NCBI RefSeq assembly: GCF_018613805.1
Contig: NZ_JAGGPL010000009.1
Location: 1 to 64,000, forward strand
DNA: 64,000 nt
Direction: 5' to 3'
DNA from: Arthrobacter sp. ISL-48
Lineage (GTDB): Bacteria; Actinomycetota; Actinomycetes; Actinomycetales; Micrococcaceae
In this document: positions 24,491 through 33,023 of the stretch, piece by piece
Layout: every line of letters starts with the position of its first letter
Numbering within the stretch: the stretch's first letter is position 1
Program-made: the position numbers and the translations under genes
Notes under the pieces: model-generated
The model's database searches: none
Told to the model about the DNA's origin: nothing
What the model saw: only the letters and a program-made list of their open reading frames with translations

Positions 24491-26422
24491 ATGAATGAAA
24501 ACTCCCGGGCCACCACAAGCGTGAAGGTTGAGCAACGGACGGTGATGATCTCCGATCCGGGACCGGCTAACCCCCTCCCGATGCTCGGCGCTGTGCCAGA
24601 GAGCCCCTACAAGATCACCGGTGACGTGCCCCGGGAAATCCTCGACGGCGCTGCTTACGGATATCCCCGCAGCCTCTACCCGTACCAATTGCAGGACGGT
24701 TACGGCCGGACAAGGTCAGAATGCAGTCTTCAGACGGTGGTGCTTGAGAATGAGCGGCTGCGGGCCGTGTTCCTCCCCGGGCTCGGTGGCCGCCTCTGGG
24801 AACTGGTCGACAAGGGCACCGGCAAGAACCTGCTCTACACTCCGTCCTGCATCCAGCTCGCGAATCTGGCCTTGCGCAGCGCGTGGTTCGCCGGCGGAAT
24901 CGAATGGAATATCGGCACCCGCGGACATTCGCCCACCACCTGCAGTCCACTGCACGCAAGCATCCTGACCAACGCAGACGGTCAGGAAGTGTTGCGGATG
25001 TGGGAGTTCGAACGGCTGCGCGAGGTCGTTTTCCAGATCGACGCGTGGTTGCCGCCCGACTCGCCGGTACTGTACGTGGCCATCCGTGTGAGAAACCCGA
25101 ACCATGCCGATGTGCCGATGTATTGGTGGACGAACGCCGCAGTTCCGGAAAATCCCGGCAGCCGCGTGGTCGCCCCCGCAGATTCGGCGTTTGCCAGCAG
25201 TTACACCGACGGCATATCCCGGGTGAACCCCGCCGACGATGGCGGCGTGGACTGCACGTGGCCCGTGAATAACGCGCGTGCCCGCGATTTCTTTTTCGAC
25301 ATCGCACCGGAAACGCAGCCGTGGATCCTCCACGCGGACCGGGACGGCGACGGTCTGGCGATGCTGTCCACCGGAGCGCTGCGCGGACGCAAGCTCTTTG
25401 TCTGGGGCCAAGGTCGCGGCGGACGGCACTGGCAGGAATGGCTTAGCCCTGATGGGGGAGCGTATGCCGAAATCCAGGCAGGATTGGCGCAGACGCAATT
25501 CCAGCATCTCGTGATGCCGGGCGGAGCCGAATGGTCCTGGGTGGAAGCCTACGGCAACGCACGGGTTGACCCGGAAAGCGCGCACGCTTCGGACTGGGCC
25601 GCGGCTGTGGACCATTGCAGCAGCCGCGTGCGGGCATTACAGGACGAGGACTCGCTGGCTGCCGCCCACGAGGCTGCCTCCGGCTGGGCCGACCAGCACC
25701 AGCAGCGAAGCATCGCGACGGGAAGCGGTTGGGGCGCAGTCGAATCCATCCGCAGGCGGCGACGCCGGACCCCCTGGCTGGAGGAATCCGGGACGCCGTT
25801 CGGCAAGGAGTCCATTACCGGGGATCAGCGGCCGTGGCTTGACCTTCTGGAAGGAAAGGGGTTCGTCGCAGCAGACACGTTCGTTAACGGGACAGACTGG
25901 GCAGAACTGCTGGAGCAGTGCCAGCACAATGCCCAGGCCTACTTGCACCGTGCTTTCATGAAGCACGCGTACGGCGAGCTTGAGAACGCCCGCGTCCTCT
26001 ACCTCGAATCGCTCAAGCTGCAGGAAACCGCCCAGGCGCACCGGGGCATGGCGCTGGCAGACCTCAGCGAGGGCCGGGCCGGCGAGGGTCTGGAGCAGTA
26101 CGTCGCCGCCTGCGCACTGGAACCGGCGAACACAGCGCTGCTGACCGAAGCGCTCACGGCATTCCTCGCGGCCGGCAACGCCCAGGGGGCCCTTGACCTG
26201 CTTAGGCAGATCGGCCACCCGCCCACCCGTTCCGGGCGCATCGGCTTCCTTGAGGCAGCTGCCCTGGCGCAGGTCGGCAAGAGGGAGGAAGCGGCAGCAT
26301 TGCTGAATTCCGGCGTGGAGGTGGCGGACCTGCGCGAGGGGGAGAACCCCATCTCGGATCTTTGGCAGCAGGTCTGTCCCGGCGAAGACGTTCCTGCCCG
26401 CTACCAGTTCAGCATGGCCTGA
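24491..26422 (+). CDS. DUF5107 protein with C-terminal TPR repeats
   Basis: 643 residues from the ATG at 24491 (MNENSRATTSVKVEQ); the in-frame region upstream overlaps nagA and is unlikely to be translated. Residues ~60-370 resemble DUF5107, with a galactose-mutarotase-like pattern (ERLRAVFLPGLGGRLWELVD, shown in part by FLPGLGGRLWELVD, then GGIEWNIG and YWWTNAAVPEN). The C-terminal ~200 residues are TPR-like helices (AYLHRAFMKHAYGELENARVL in part). No signal peptide is seen, so it should be cytosolic. Proteins of this class recur in sugar-catabolic loci but have no established activity. A sugar-binding, anomer-converting or regulatory function would fit. Confidence 0.8.
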   Translation: MNENSRATTSVKVEQRTVMISDPGPANPLPMLGAVPESPYKITGDVPREILDGAAYGYPRSLYPYQLQDGYGRTRSECSLQTVVLENERLRAVFLPGLGGRLWELVDKGTGKNLLYTPSCIQLANLALRSAWFAGGIEWNIGTRGHSPTTCSPLHASILTNADGQEVLRMWEFERLREVVFQIDAWLPPDSPVLYVAIRVRNPNHADVPMYWWTNAAVPENPGSRVVAPADSAFASSYTDGISRVNPADDGGVDCTWPVNNARARDFFFDIAPETQPWILHADRDGDGLAMLSTGALRGRKLFVWGQGRGGRHWQEWLSPDGGAYAEIQAGLAQTQFQHLVMPGGAEWSWVEAYGNARVDPESAHASDWAAAVDHCSSRVRALQDEDSLAAAHEAASGWADQHQQRSIATGSGWGAVESIRRRRRRTPWLEESGTPFGKESITGDQRPWLDLLEGKGFVAADTFVNGTDWAELLEQCQHNAQAYLHRAFMKHAYGELENARVLYLESLKLQETAQAHRGMALADLSEGRAGEGLEQYVAACALEPANTALLTEALTAFLAAGNAQGALDLLRQIGHPPTRSGRIGFLEAAALAQVGKREEAAALLNSGVEVADLREGENPISDLWQQVCPGEDVPARYQFSMA

Positions 26423-26450
26423 GGGGGCCCGCAGGAATGACGAGGCTCCC

Positions 26451-26750
26451 ATGATCACCCTTCTCGGTCTGTTCGCCGGGTTGCTGACGACAGGCTGCTG
26501 GTTTCCCCAGCTCATACGCTCCTGGCGCACCCGCTCAACCGGTGATATTTCCTGGGCGTACCTCGCCGCCCTGACTGTTGGGATAGGCCTCTGGCTCGTC
26601 TACGGAAGCTTGACCGGTGACCTTGCCATCATCTGTTCCAACGCTGTCACGCTGGCAGCATTGCTCACCCTCGGAGCTTTCAAAGCAGTGTTCGAACGGG
26701 GCGCCGCCCGGCTGATCCCGCCTGAGACAGAAGGAGTGGATCCTCAATGA
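26451..26750 (+). CDS. SemiSWEET-type PQ-loop sugar transporter
   Basis: 99 residues with three membrane helices, the size of a bacterial SemiSWEET protomer, which dimerises to form a transporter. The PQ motif is GCWFPQLIRSWRTRSTGDIS in the first helix/loop, followed by two further hydrophobic segments. SemiSWEETs move mono- or disaccharides down a gradient. Its place between catabolic genes suggests uptake or export of a free sugar, which is unusual beside an ABC importer. GAGG precedes the ATG. Its stop overlaps the next start (ATGA). Confidence 0.85.
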   Translation: MITLLGLFAGLLTTGCWFPQLIRSWRTRSTGDISWAYLAALTVGIGLWLVYGSLTGDLAIICSNAVTLAALLTLGAFKAVFERGAARLIPPETEGVDPQ

Positions 26751-27667
26751 CACAGACCTCCCCGAAGCCGCAGCCGGTACTCGGCGCGCATATGGAGGCC
26801 GAATTGTCTTCCCAGCCCGACGTCTGGCAACGGGCCGTCCGGCAGGCTGAAGCGGAAGCAGGGACGGTGTTGCCGTCCGCCGGGCAGAAGGTCGCCGTGA
26901 TCGGCTGCGGCACGTCCTGGTTCATGGCGCAGTCCTACGCCGTGCTCCGAGAGGGATCCGGCCAGGGCATCACCGATGCCTTCGCGGCCTCGGAAGCATT
27001 CGTAGACCGCGGCTACGACGCCCTCGTGGCGATCACCCGGTCCGGCACAACCACCGAAGTGCTGGAGGTGCTGGACCGGCTGAGGGGCAAGGTCCGGACC
27101 ACAGCCATCATCGGGGACACCACGTCGCCGGCGTCAGGCTCCGCGGACAACGTAGTTGAATTGCCGTACGCCGATGAGCAGTCAGTCGTTCAGACACGGT
27201 TCGCGACCACAGCGCTCGTCTACCTGCGGGCGTGCCTGGGCATCGAGAACAGCCCTGCCATCGAGGACGCAAGGACCGCCGTCGCGGACGACGTTCCCCA
27301 GGCGCTCATCGATGCCGAACAGTTCAGCTTCCTGGGCCGGGGATGGACTATCGGACTGGCGCACGAGGCCGCCTTGAAAATGCGGGAAGCCTCGCAATCC
27401 TGGACGGAGTCATACCCGGCCATGGAGTACCGGCACGGTCCCATCTCAATCGCAGCCCTGAACAGGGTTACATGGCTTTTCGGCGAAGAGCCGCCGGGCC
27501 TGGCCGAAGACGTCTCACGAACGGGCGCGCTCTACGTCCACCGCGCCGCCGACCCCCTGGCCGAGCTTGTGCGTGCCCAGAAAGTAGCCCTGGAACGTGC
27601 CCGTGCCCGCGGACTGGATCCCGACCAGCCGCGCAACCTCAGCCGCTCGGTCATCCTGGATTCCTGA
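26747..27667 (+). CDS. Double-SIS sugar isomerase/deaminase (AgaS / GlmS C-terminal-like)
   Basis: 306 residues with two SIS lobes and no glutaminase domain. Motifs: AVIGCGTSWFMAQSYAVLRE, AITRSGTTTEVLEVL, and in the second lobe FLGRGWTIGLAHEAALKMRE then ESYPAMEYRHGPIS. This is the layout of AgaS (galactosamine-6-phosphate deaminase/isomerase) and FrlB-like proteins. In this setting conversion of galactosamine-6-P to tagatose-6-P is the best fit, because a tagatose-6-P-kinase-like gene and an aldolase follow. Coupled to the SemiSWEET gene by a 4-base overlap. The start AAGGAG lies 10 bases upstream. Confidence 0.82.
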   Translation: MTQTSPKPQPVLGAHMEAELSSQPDVWQRAVRQAEAEAGTVLPSAGQKVAVIGCGTSWFMAQSYAVLREGSGQGITDAFAASEAFVDRGYDALVAITRSGTTTEVLEVLDRLRGKVRTTAIIGDTTSPASGSADNVVELPYADEQSVVQTRFATTALVYLRACLGIENSPAIEDARTAVADDVPQALIDAEQFSFLGRGWTIGLAHEAALKMREASQSWTESYPAMEYRHGPISIAALNRVTWLFGEEPPGLAEDVSRTGALYVHRAADPLAELVRAQKVALERARARGLDPDQPRNLSRSVILDS

Positions 27668-27670
27668 ACA

Positions 27671-28618
27671 ATGCCTCCGGACATGGCTTGGCCTGCGGTA
27701 GGCCCTGTGCTCGCATTTGACGTCGGCGGAACCGACATCAAATCCGGGATCGTCCTTGCCGGCAACGAGATCATTGGCCTGAAAAGGAGCCCCACGCCGC
27801 GGAGCGCCCCCGATCCGGGTGAGGCCATCCTGGCCGTGATCGCCCACCTGACCACCCGCTATCGGACGGCATATCCGGAGTTGCCCTTCGACGCCGTCGG
27901 ATTCGTCGTCCCTGGGCTGGTCGATGAGACCGCAGGGATCGGCATCCTCTCCTCCAACCTCGGCTGGAGGGACTTTCCCTTCGCCGCCCGGGCCCGGGCC
28001 CTGCTGGACACCCACGTCGCCTTCGGTCACGACGTCGCTGCGGCAGGGGAAGCGGAATTCCGCGGCGGAGCCGCCATGGACAGCGACGACGCAATCGTCA
28101 TGGTTAACGGCACGGGGATCGCCGCGGCGGTGTTCTGCGACGGCCGGCGCATCAAAGGCGGAGGGTACGCGGGCGAGCTCGGACACGCCGTCGTACCCGA
28201 TCCAGACGATCCCCTGCGGACGGTGATGCTCGAATCGGTGGGCTCCGCGGGCGCCATTGCCGCCCGATACAGCGCTGCTTCCGGCCAGGCTGTTGCCGGC
28301 TCCCGCGACGTGCTGCATCTGGCCAGCACGGGAGACAAGGTTGCCCAGCGCGTATGGGACCAGGCAATCGACGCGCTGGCCTTCAGCATCGCCCAATGCA
28401 TCTGTATCCTCGGGACCGAAACGGTGGTGATGGGCGGCGGTATCTCGGGTGCCGGCGAATCTCTCCTGGCCCCGCTGCGCCGGGCAGTGGACGGCAGGCT
28501 GACCCTGCCGAAGCGCCCACGAATCGTCCCGGCACTCCTGGGAGAAAACGCCGGCCTGCTCGGCGCCGCGCTGAAGGCCCGTCAACTGCTAAACCAGCAC
28601 CCGGGTGGCCTGGAATGA
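27671..28618 (+). CDS. ROK-family protein without the zinc-binding motif
   Basis: 315 residues, no DNA-binding domain, so a kinase-type ROK. The ATP-binding loop is LAFDVGGTDIKSGIV and the sugar-binding site GHDVAAAGEAEFRGGA. The second phosphate loop is MVNGTGIAAAVF. Typical ROK proteins carry ELGH followed by a CxCGxxGC zinc site. Here ELGHAVVPDPDDPLRTVMLE has no such cysteines. The enzyme may thus be metal-independent or have lost activity. A second kinase for another hexosamine or a deacetylated sugar is the simplest role. Coupled to the following pfkB-like gene by an ATGA overlap. Confidence 0.82.
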   Translation: MPPDMAWPAVGPVLAFDVGGTDIKSGIVLAGNEIIGLKRSPTPRSAPDPGEAILAVIAHLTTRYRTAYPELPFDAVGFVVPGLVDETAGIGILSSNLGWRDFPFAARARALLDTHVAFGHDVAAAGEAEFRGGAAMDSDDAIVMVNGTGIAAAVFCDGRRIKGGGYAGELGHAVVPDPDDPLRTVMLESVGSAGAIAARYSAASGQAVAGSRDVLHLASTGDKVAQRVWDQAIDALAFSIAQCICILGTETVVMGGGISGAGESLLAPLRRAVDGRLTLPKRPRIVPALLGENAGLLGAALKARQLLNQHPGGLE

Positions 28619-29595
28619 AGACAACCTCCGCTTCGGGGACAGCCCTGATCATCACCGTGACCCCGAACCCCGCGCTGGATGTCACCTACCACGTCGACGG
28701 CATCCGGTTGGGCGAAAGCCACCGCGTTCCAGCGGGTACGGATCGGGCGGGCGGCAAGGGCCTCAATGTTGCCAGGGTTGCCCACGAACAAGGCTGTCCG
28801 GTGCTCGCCATCGCACCTGTCGGCGGCCACAACGGACGTCTGCTCGCCGCCGAGCTGACAGCATCCGGAGTGCCCCACCGGCTTGTCCCAGTCACCGCTG
28901 GAACCCGGCGCACCATCACCTTTGTGGACACCCGAAGCGGCCAAACGAGCATTTTCAATGAACATGGGGCTGCCCTGACTGCCTCCGAATGGGATGCGCT
29001 CGCAGGCGAAATAGAACAAAGCCTCAACCATGCCGGCCGGGAAGCTCCTTTCCCGGGAGTGCTCGTAGGCTCCGGAAGCCTGCCCGCCGGGGCGCCGCCG
29101 CAGTTCTATGCGGCGCTGGTTCGGCTGGCGCATTCGCATGGGATTCCTGCCGTGATAGACACCTCCGGCCCCGGCATGCTCGCAGCCGCGCGGGCAGGGG
29201 CGGACCTTTTGAAGCCGAACCGGGAAGAACTCCACCAAGCCACCGGCATCCAGGACCCTGTCACGGCCTCACAGGAACTCCTGCGCCTCGGGGCCCGGCG
29301 GATCCTGGTGAGTGCCGGCGAGGACGGAATGCTCGCCTTCGACGCTGATGCACCGTCGGTATGCTGGGCCGCGCGCCTACCGCATCCGCTGCAGGGCAAC
29401 CCGACAGGGGCCGGGGATGCTGCCGGCGCCGCGGCCGCCGTCGAACTGGCATCCGGAAGGGAAAGCATCCGCTCTATCCTTCGGAGCGCCACGTCGTGGT
29501 CAGCCGCAGCAGTACTGATGCCGGTGGCAGGCCAGATTTCACCCCGGTACCGGGAGCTCGAACAAGAACTCATCATCACGGAAAGGGCAGTGTGA
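28615..29595 (+). CDS. PfkB-family hexose kinase, 1-phosphofructokinase / tagatose-6-phosphate kinase type
   Basis: 326 residues from the ATG at 28615. The N-terminal TVTPNPALDVTYHVDGI is the mark of the FruK/LacC subgroup; AGGKGLNVARVAHEQG is the substrate loop; and NPTGAGDAAGAA holds the catalytic Asp and ATP site. Known members phosphorylate fructose-1-P, fructose-6-P or tagatose-6-P. Since AgaS-like and aldolase genes flank it, tagatose-6-P to tagatose-1,6-bisphosphate is the best assignment. It overlaps both neighbours by a few bases. Confidence 0.87.
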   Translation: MKTTSASGTALIITVTPNPALDVTYHVDGIRLGESHRVPAGTDRAGGKGLNVARVAHEQGCPVLAIAPVGGHNGRLLAAELTASGVPHRLVPVTAGTRRTITFVDTRSGQTSIFNEHGAALTASEWDALAGEIEQSLNHAGREAPFPGVLVGSGSLPAGAPPQFYAALVRLAHSHGIPAVIDTSGPGMLAAARAGADLLKPNREELHQATGIQDPVTASQELLRLGARRILVSAGEDGMLAFDADAPSVCWAARLPHPLQGNPTGAGDAAGAAAAVELASGRESIRSILRSATSWSAAAVLMPVAGQISPRYRELEQELIITERAV

Positions 29596-30446
29596 TGGCA
29601 CTCACCCCGACACGCGACCTGATGGAAGCCGCCGCCAGGCGAGGCGCCGGCCTGGGCGCCTTCAACGTTATCCACCTCGAGACGGCGGAGGCTCTTGTCG
29701 CCGGCGCGGAGCAGGCCGGGCTCCCCGTCATCCTGCAAATCTCGGAAAACTGTGTCAAATACCATGGCGGCCTCGAACCTATCGCACTCGGTACTCAGGC
29801 GATCGCCCGGCAGGCGAAGGTTCCCGTCGCGCTGCACCTGGATCATGCGGAAGATGAAGAGCTGGCGCTCGACGCCGTCGACCTGGGTTTCGGATCAGTG
29901 ATGTACGACGGCTCGCACCTCGAGTACTCCGCAAATGTTGCCGCGACCGCCCGCGTCACGCGCTATGCCCACGCCCGTGGCGTCTACGTGGAAGCTGAAC
30001 TCGGCAAGGTCGGCGGCAAGGACGGCGCCCATGCACCGGGCGTCCGCACGGACCCGCAGGAGGCAGCGACCTTCGTGAAGGAAACGCTCGTGGATGCTCT
30101 CGCTGTAGCTGTCGGGTCGTCCCACGCAATGACTGAGCGCAGTGCCTCCCTTGATCTTCGGCTGATCAGTTTGCTGCGCGATGCGGTGGACGTACCCCTC
30201 GTCCTGCATGGGTCTTCAGGCGTGCCAGATGATGAACTCGTCGCCGCGATTGCCGCGGGAATGACCAAAATTAACGTCTCCACCCACCTCAGCGGCTTCT
30301 TCACCCGAGCGGTTCGCAGGTACCTGCAGGACCACCCGGCCGACGTCGACTCCCGGAGATACGTCTCCGCCGGCAGGGATGCGCTGGCCCCGGAAGCCGC
30401 GCGGCTCCTGGCGCTTTTCCATTCGGTCGAGCACGGCACACCTTAG
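29595..30446 (+). CDS. Class II fructose/tagatose-bisphosphate aldolase
   Basis: 283 residues, the length of the KbaY/GatY/FbaA group. Zinc-binding histidines are visible in VALHLDHAEDEE, in LVLHGSSGVPDDEL and in the GMTKINVSTHLSG segment; EAELGKVGGKDG is the characteristic loop. It would split the bisphosphate into dihydroxyacetone phosphate and glyceraldehyde-3-phosphate, closing the route opened by the kinase before it. Fructose-1,6-bisphosphate cannot be excluded as substrate. Its start overlaps the stop of the kinase. It ends 10 bases before the convergent AEC gene. Confidence 0.88.
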   Translation: MALTPTRDLMEAAARRGAGLGAFNVIHLETAEALVAGAEQAGLPVILQISENCVKYHGGLEPIALGTQAIARQAKVPVALHLDHAEDEELALDAVDLGFGSVMYDGSHLEYSANVAATARVTRYAHARGVYVEAELGKVGGKDGAHAPGVRTDPQEAATFVKETLVDALAVAVGSSHAMTERSASLDLRLISLLRDAVDVPLVLHGSSGVPDDELVAAIAAGMTKINVSTHLSGFFTRAVRRYLQDHPADVDSRRYVSAGRDALAPEAARLLALFHSVEHGTP

Positions 30447-30456
30447 CGGCGTCCGA

Positions 30457-31383
30457 TCAGGCCAGGAGAAGGGCGAGACCGATCATGGCGGGCACTGCCA
30501 CCACAGTTGTGATCAGCACGGTGTCCTTGGCTACCGCCAGCCCGGTCTTGTAGCGGCTGGCGGCCACAAACACATTTTGCGCCGTTGGGAGGGCGGATGT
30601 GACCACCACGGCGAAGAGGGCATGGCCGTCAAGGCCTAAGGCAAAACGTGCAAAGGCATAGGCAAAGGCAGGCTGGACCACCAGTTTGAAGCTGCTCGCC
30701 AACAGGGTGTCCACCCGCCGGCCCGCTGCCGCCTGCAGCGGCCTGGTCCCATTCAGGCTCATGCCGAAGGCGATCAGCATGGCCGGAATCGCCGCGCCAC
30801 CAATCAAGTGGATGGGCTCCATGACGAGCGAGGGAACCTTCCAACCGCTTCCGGCCACCAACAGGCCCAACGCCGAACCCACAATCATGGGGTTCCTCAG
30901 GATCATCACCGCAAAACGTAGTGGCGTGGTCCTGTGCTGGCTGGTGCTGGAGTCCAGGATCATGAGGAATAACGGGGTAAAGAAGGCCAGCTGGAAGATC
31001 AGCAGAGGTGCCACGTAGCTGGCGTCACCCAGGACGTAGACCGCGATGGGGATGCCCAGATTAGCGGAGTTGGCCAGGGATGCGGCCATCGAGGACATCA
31101 GCGCATCGGGCAAGGCGCGCTTCAGCCAGAATTTGGCGATGGCAAAGAAAACGGTCGCGCTGGTGACTGCCGCCACGGCCGTTACCAGCAGTGGCTCCGC
31201 AAAGACCTCCTGCAGCCGGGCTTTGCTGAGTGTTTCGAACAGCAGCGCCGGGCTGGCCACGAAGAACGTGAGCGAGCTGAGGACTTGCCGCGCGTTCTCA
31301 CCCAGGATTTTGCGCCTGCCCACGAACCAGCCCACCAGGATGATGCACCACACCACAAAAAAGCCCGCGAGCACGCCTAACAA
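30457..31383 (-). CDS. AEC-family transporter (auxin efflux carrier-like)
   Basis: 308 residues, about ten membrane helices arranged as two five-helix halves, as in the AEC/BART superfamily. The N-terminus FFVVWCIILVGWFVGRRKIL is typical, and LANSANLGIPIAVYVLGD is the conserved helix with the Asn-Gly-Pro motif. Substrates of bacterial members include malate and other organic acids; none can be inferred here. It follows panD on the same strand after a 52-base gap and may be cotranscribed. Confidence 0.87.
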   Translation of the reverse strand: MLGVLAGFFVVWCIILVGWFVGRRKILGENARQVLSSLTFFVASPALLFETLSKARLQEVFAEPLLVTAVAAVTSATVFFAIAKFWLKRALPDALMSSMAASLANSANLGIPIAVYVLGDASYVAPLLIFQLAFFTPLFLMILDSSTSQHRTTPLRFAVMILRNPMIVGSALGLLVAGSGWKVPSLVMEPIHLIGGAAIPAMLIAFGMSLNGTRPLQAAAGRRVDTLLASSFKLVVQPAFAYAFARFALGLDGHALFAVVVTSALPTAQNVFVAASRYKTGLAVAKDTVLITTVVAVPAMIGLALLLA

Positions 31384-31435
31384 GGAATTGCTCCGAAGAC
31401 GCGGCGGCGGGAGGGGCTAGGACGCACGCTCCGAG

Positions 31436-31861
31436 CTACAGGGCGGCGTTATTGAGCGCGAAAGGGGGGCGCATCAGGCCAGGGGTAAGTCCCTCGGCGG
31501 GATCGTTGCCCAGCTGGATGATCCGGTTGTCCTGGTCCACATGGACCACCCGCGGCTGGTAGGCCTGGGCTTCCTCCGTGGTCATCTGGGCATAGGTGAT
31601 GAGGATAACGACGTCGTTCTCATGGACCAGATGGGCGGCGGGGCCGTTGATGCCGATGACACCCGAGCCGCGCTCGCCGGCGATGGTGTAGGTCTCCAGG
31701 CGTGCGCCGTTGGTCACGTCCACGATGGCCACGAGCTCACCGGGAAGGATGTCGGCAGCGTCCAGCAGGTCAAGGTCGACGGTGACCGAACCTACGTAGT
31801 GCAGGTCAGCGTGCGTGACGGTGGCCCGGTGGATCTTGGATTTGAATATTGTGCGATTCAT
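31436..31861 (-). CDS. panD: Aspartate 1-decarboxylase (pyruvoyl enzyme)
   Basis: 141 residues. It makes beta-alanine for pantothenate and CoA. The self-cleavage site is Gly-Ser in [10 protein letters not shown], which yields the pyruvoyl group on Ser25. The N-terminus [19 protein letters not shown] and the central [16 protein letters not shown] are diagnostic. No clear ribosome binding site precedes the ATG, but TAGACT lies at the right distance upstream for a near-leaderless transcript. The C-terminal extension of about 20 residues is common in actinobacteria. Confidence 0.96.
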   Translation of the reverse strand: MNRTIFKSKIHRATVTHADLHYVGSVTVDLDLLDAADILPGELVAIVDVTNGARLETYTIAGERGSGVIGINGPAAHLVHENDVVILITYAQMTTEEAQAYQPRVVHVDQDNRIIQLGNDPAEGLTPGLMRPPFALNNAAL

Positions 31862-31950
31862 AACGGGTTCAGTCTAGCGCCGGGGTTAGGATCGCGCAGT
31901 GACGCAGGAAACACAGGCGCATGAGGGCCGTCACGGGCAGATGTGAAGGC

Positions 31951-32868
31951 CTACCCGGCGTCGTCCGTGTTTGCCACCGATTCGGCCGTGATGGCCAACA
32001 TCTCGCGCGCCGCCAAGATGGCTGGCCGCTGGGCACTGGAGCGGCGCACCGACGTGAATACCGTCCGGCGGGGATTGCCGGGCAGGTCCACCAACTGCGC
32101 AGTGGTGCTCCGCCCGGTCCAGACGAGATCCGGCATCAGCGCAACGGCGTTTCCGGACTCGATGAGCCGGATCTGCGCCTGCAGGTCAGCCGTTTCAAAG
32201 CGCACATCCGGTTCGAACCCCGCACTGCGGCATGCCTGCTCCGCCCAATGCCTGGAGGCGGCGCCGCGCGGTTCCATGACCCACGCAAGCTCAGCCGTGT
32301 CCTCGAGGGAGGAGATGGGCGGCCGGGCTGCGGCCTCTGGCGGAACAGCGAGCCTGATGGCATCGGTGGTCAGCCTGATGCGGTCCAGTTCCGGATATCG
32401 GGGTGCGGCGTGGCCCGGATACTGCTCGGCAATCACCAGGTCGAAGTCCCGGGCCCAGGTTTCATGCAGCGCGGTTTCCGGCTCACGCTGGGTCATCTCG
32501 ATCCGAACCTCAGGGTACGCCGTGGCCATCCGGGAGAGCGTGTCCGGCATGAGGGCCAGGGCGGCGGACTGGAAAACGGCTATCCGGACCGTCCCGGTGA
32601 CGGTGGTCAGTGACGCCGCCAGGTCCGCCTCCGCCTGTTCCATGGTTTCGAGCAGCTGTGCCGCGTGGGCCACCAGGACCTCTGCCTGGGGCGTCAGCTG
32701 CACCCGGCGACCGGTCTTCCGGAGCAGCTCCACGCCCACCTCCTTTTCCAGCAAGGCCAGCTGCTGGGATACCGACGACGGACTGTACTGGAGTGCCTCA
32801 GCCACCTCCGCCAGCGTCCCCCGGATCTTCAATTCACGGAGCAGCCTGAGCCGGCGGACATCGAGCAT
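31951..32868 (-). CDS. LysR-family transcriptional regulator
   Basis: 305 residues. The winged helix-turn-helix is at the N-terminus (RLRLLRELKIRGTLAEVAEA and SPSSVSQQLALLEKEVG), followed by a periplasmic-binding-type effector domain from about residue 90. The helix sequence and the LRRTxR-like wing are typical. It is divergent from the amino-acid permease gene, with an inverted repeat TCTAA-N10-TTAGA between them, so that permease is its probable target and an amino acid its probable ligand. It does not overlap panD, 89 bases downstream. Confidence 0.92.
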   Translation of the reverse strand: MLDVRRLRLLRELKIRGTLAEVAEALQYSPSSVSQQLALLEKEVGVELLRKTGRRVQLTPQAEVLVAHAAQLLETMEQAEADLAASLTTVTGTVRIAVFQSAALALMPDTLSRMATAYPEVRIEMTQREPETALHETWARDFDLVIAEQYPGHAAPRYPELDRIRLTTDAIRLAVPPEAAARPPISSLEDTAELAWVMEPRGAASRHWAEQACRSAGFEPDVRFETADLQAQIRLIESGNAVALMPDLVWTGRSTTAQLVDLPGNPRRTVFTSVRRSSAQRPAILAAREMLAITAESVANTDDAG

Positions 32869-32888
32869 GAGCTCATCCCTTTGTTGAA

Positions 32889-32946
32889 TCTAATGAATAA
32901 TGGTTAGAAGGAGTCACTTTATCTAACGCAACCAGCCTTGCATACT
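32889..32946. promoter_or_regulatory. LysR operator and permease promoter
   Basis: TCTAA at 32889-32893 and TTAGA at 32904-32908 form a perfect inverted repeat with 10 bases between, the T-N-A layout bound by LysR proteins. TTTATC at 32918-32923 and CATACT at 32941-32946, 17 bases apart, form a reasonable promoter toward the permease. TATCTAAC at 32920-32927 could be a second half-site. The link to the adjacent regulator is inference. Confidence 0.6.
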
Positions 32947-33023
32947 GTTGGGGATAAGTTACCCCCGTCACAGGCCATCCCCGGGCGCCCGAGATGGGAC
33001 CGCACCCCAAGCAGGAGTTCCTG

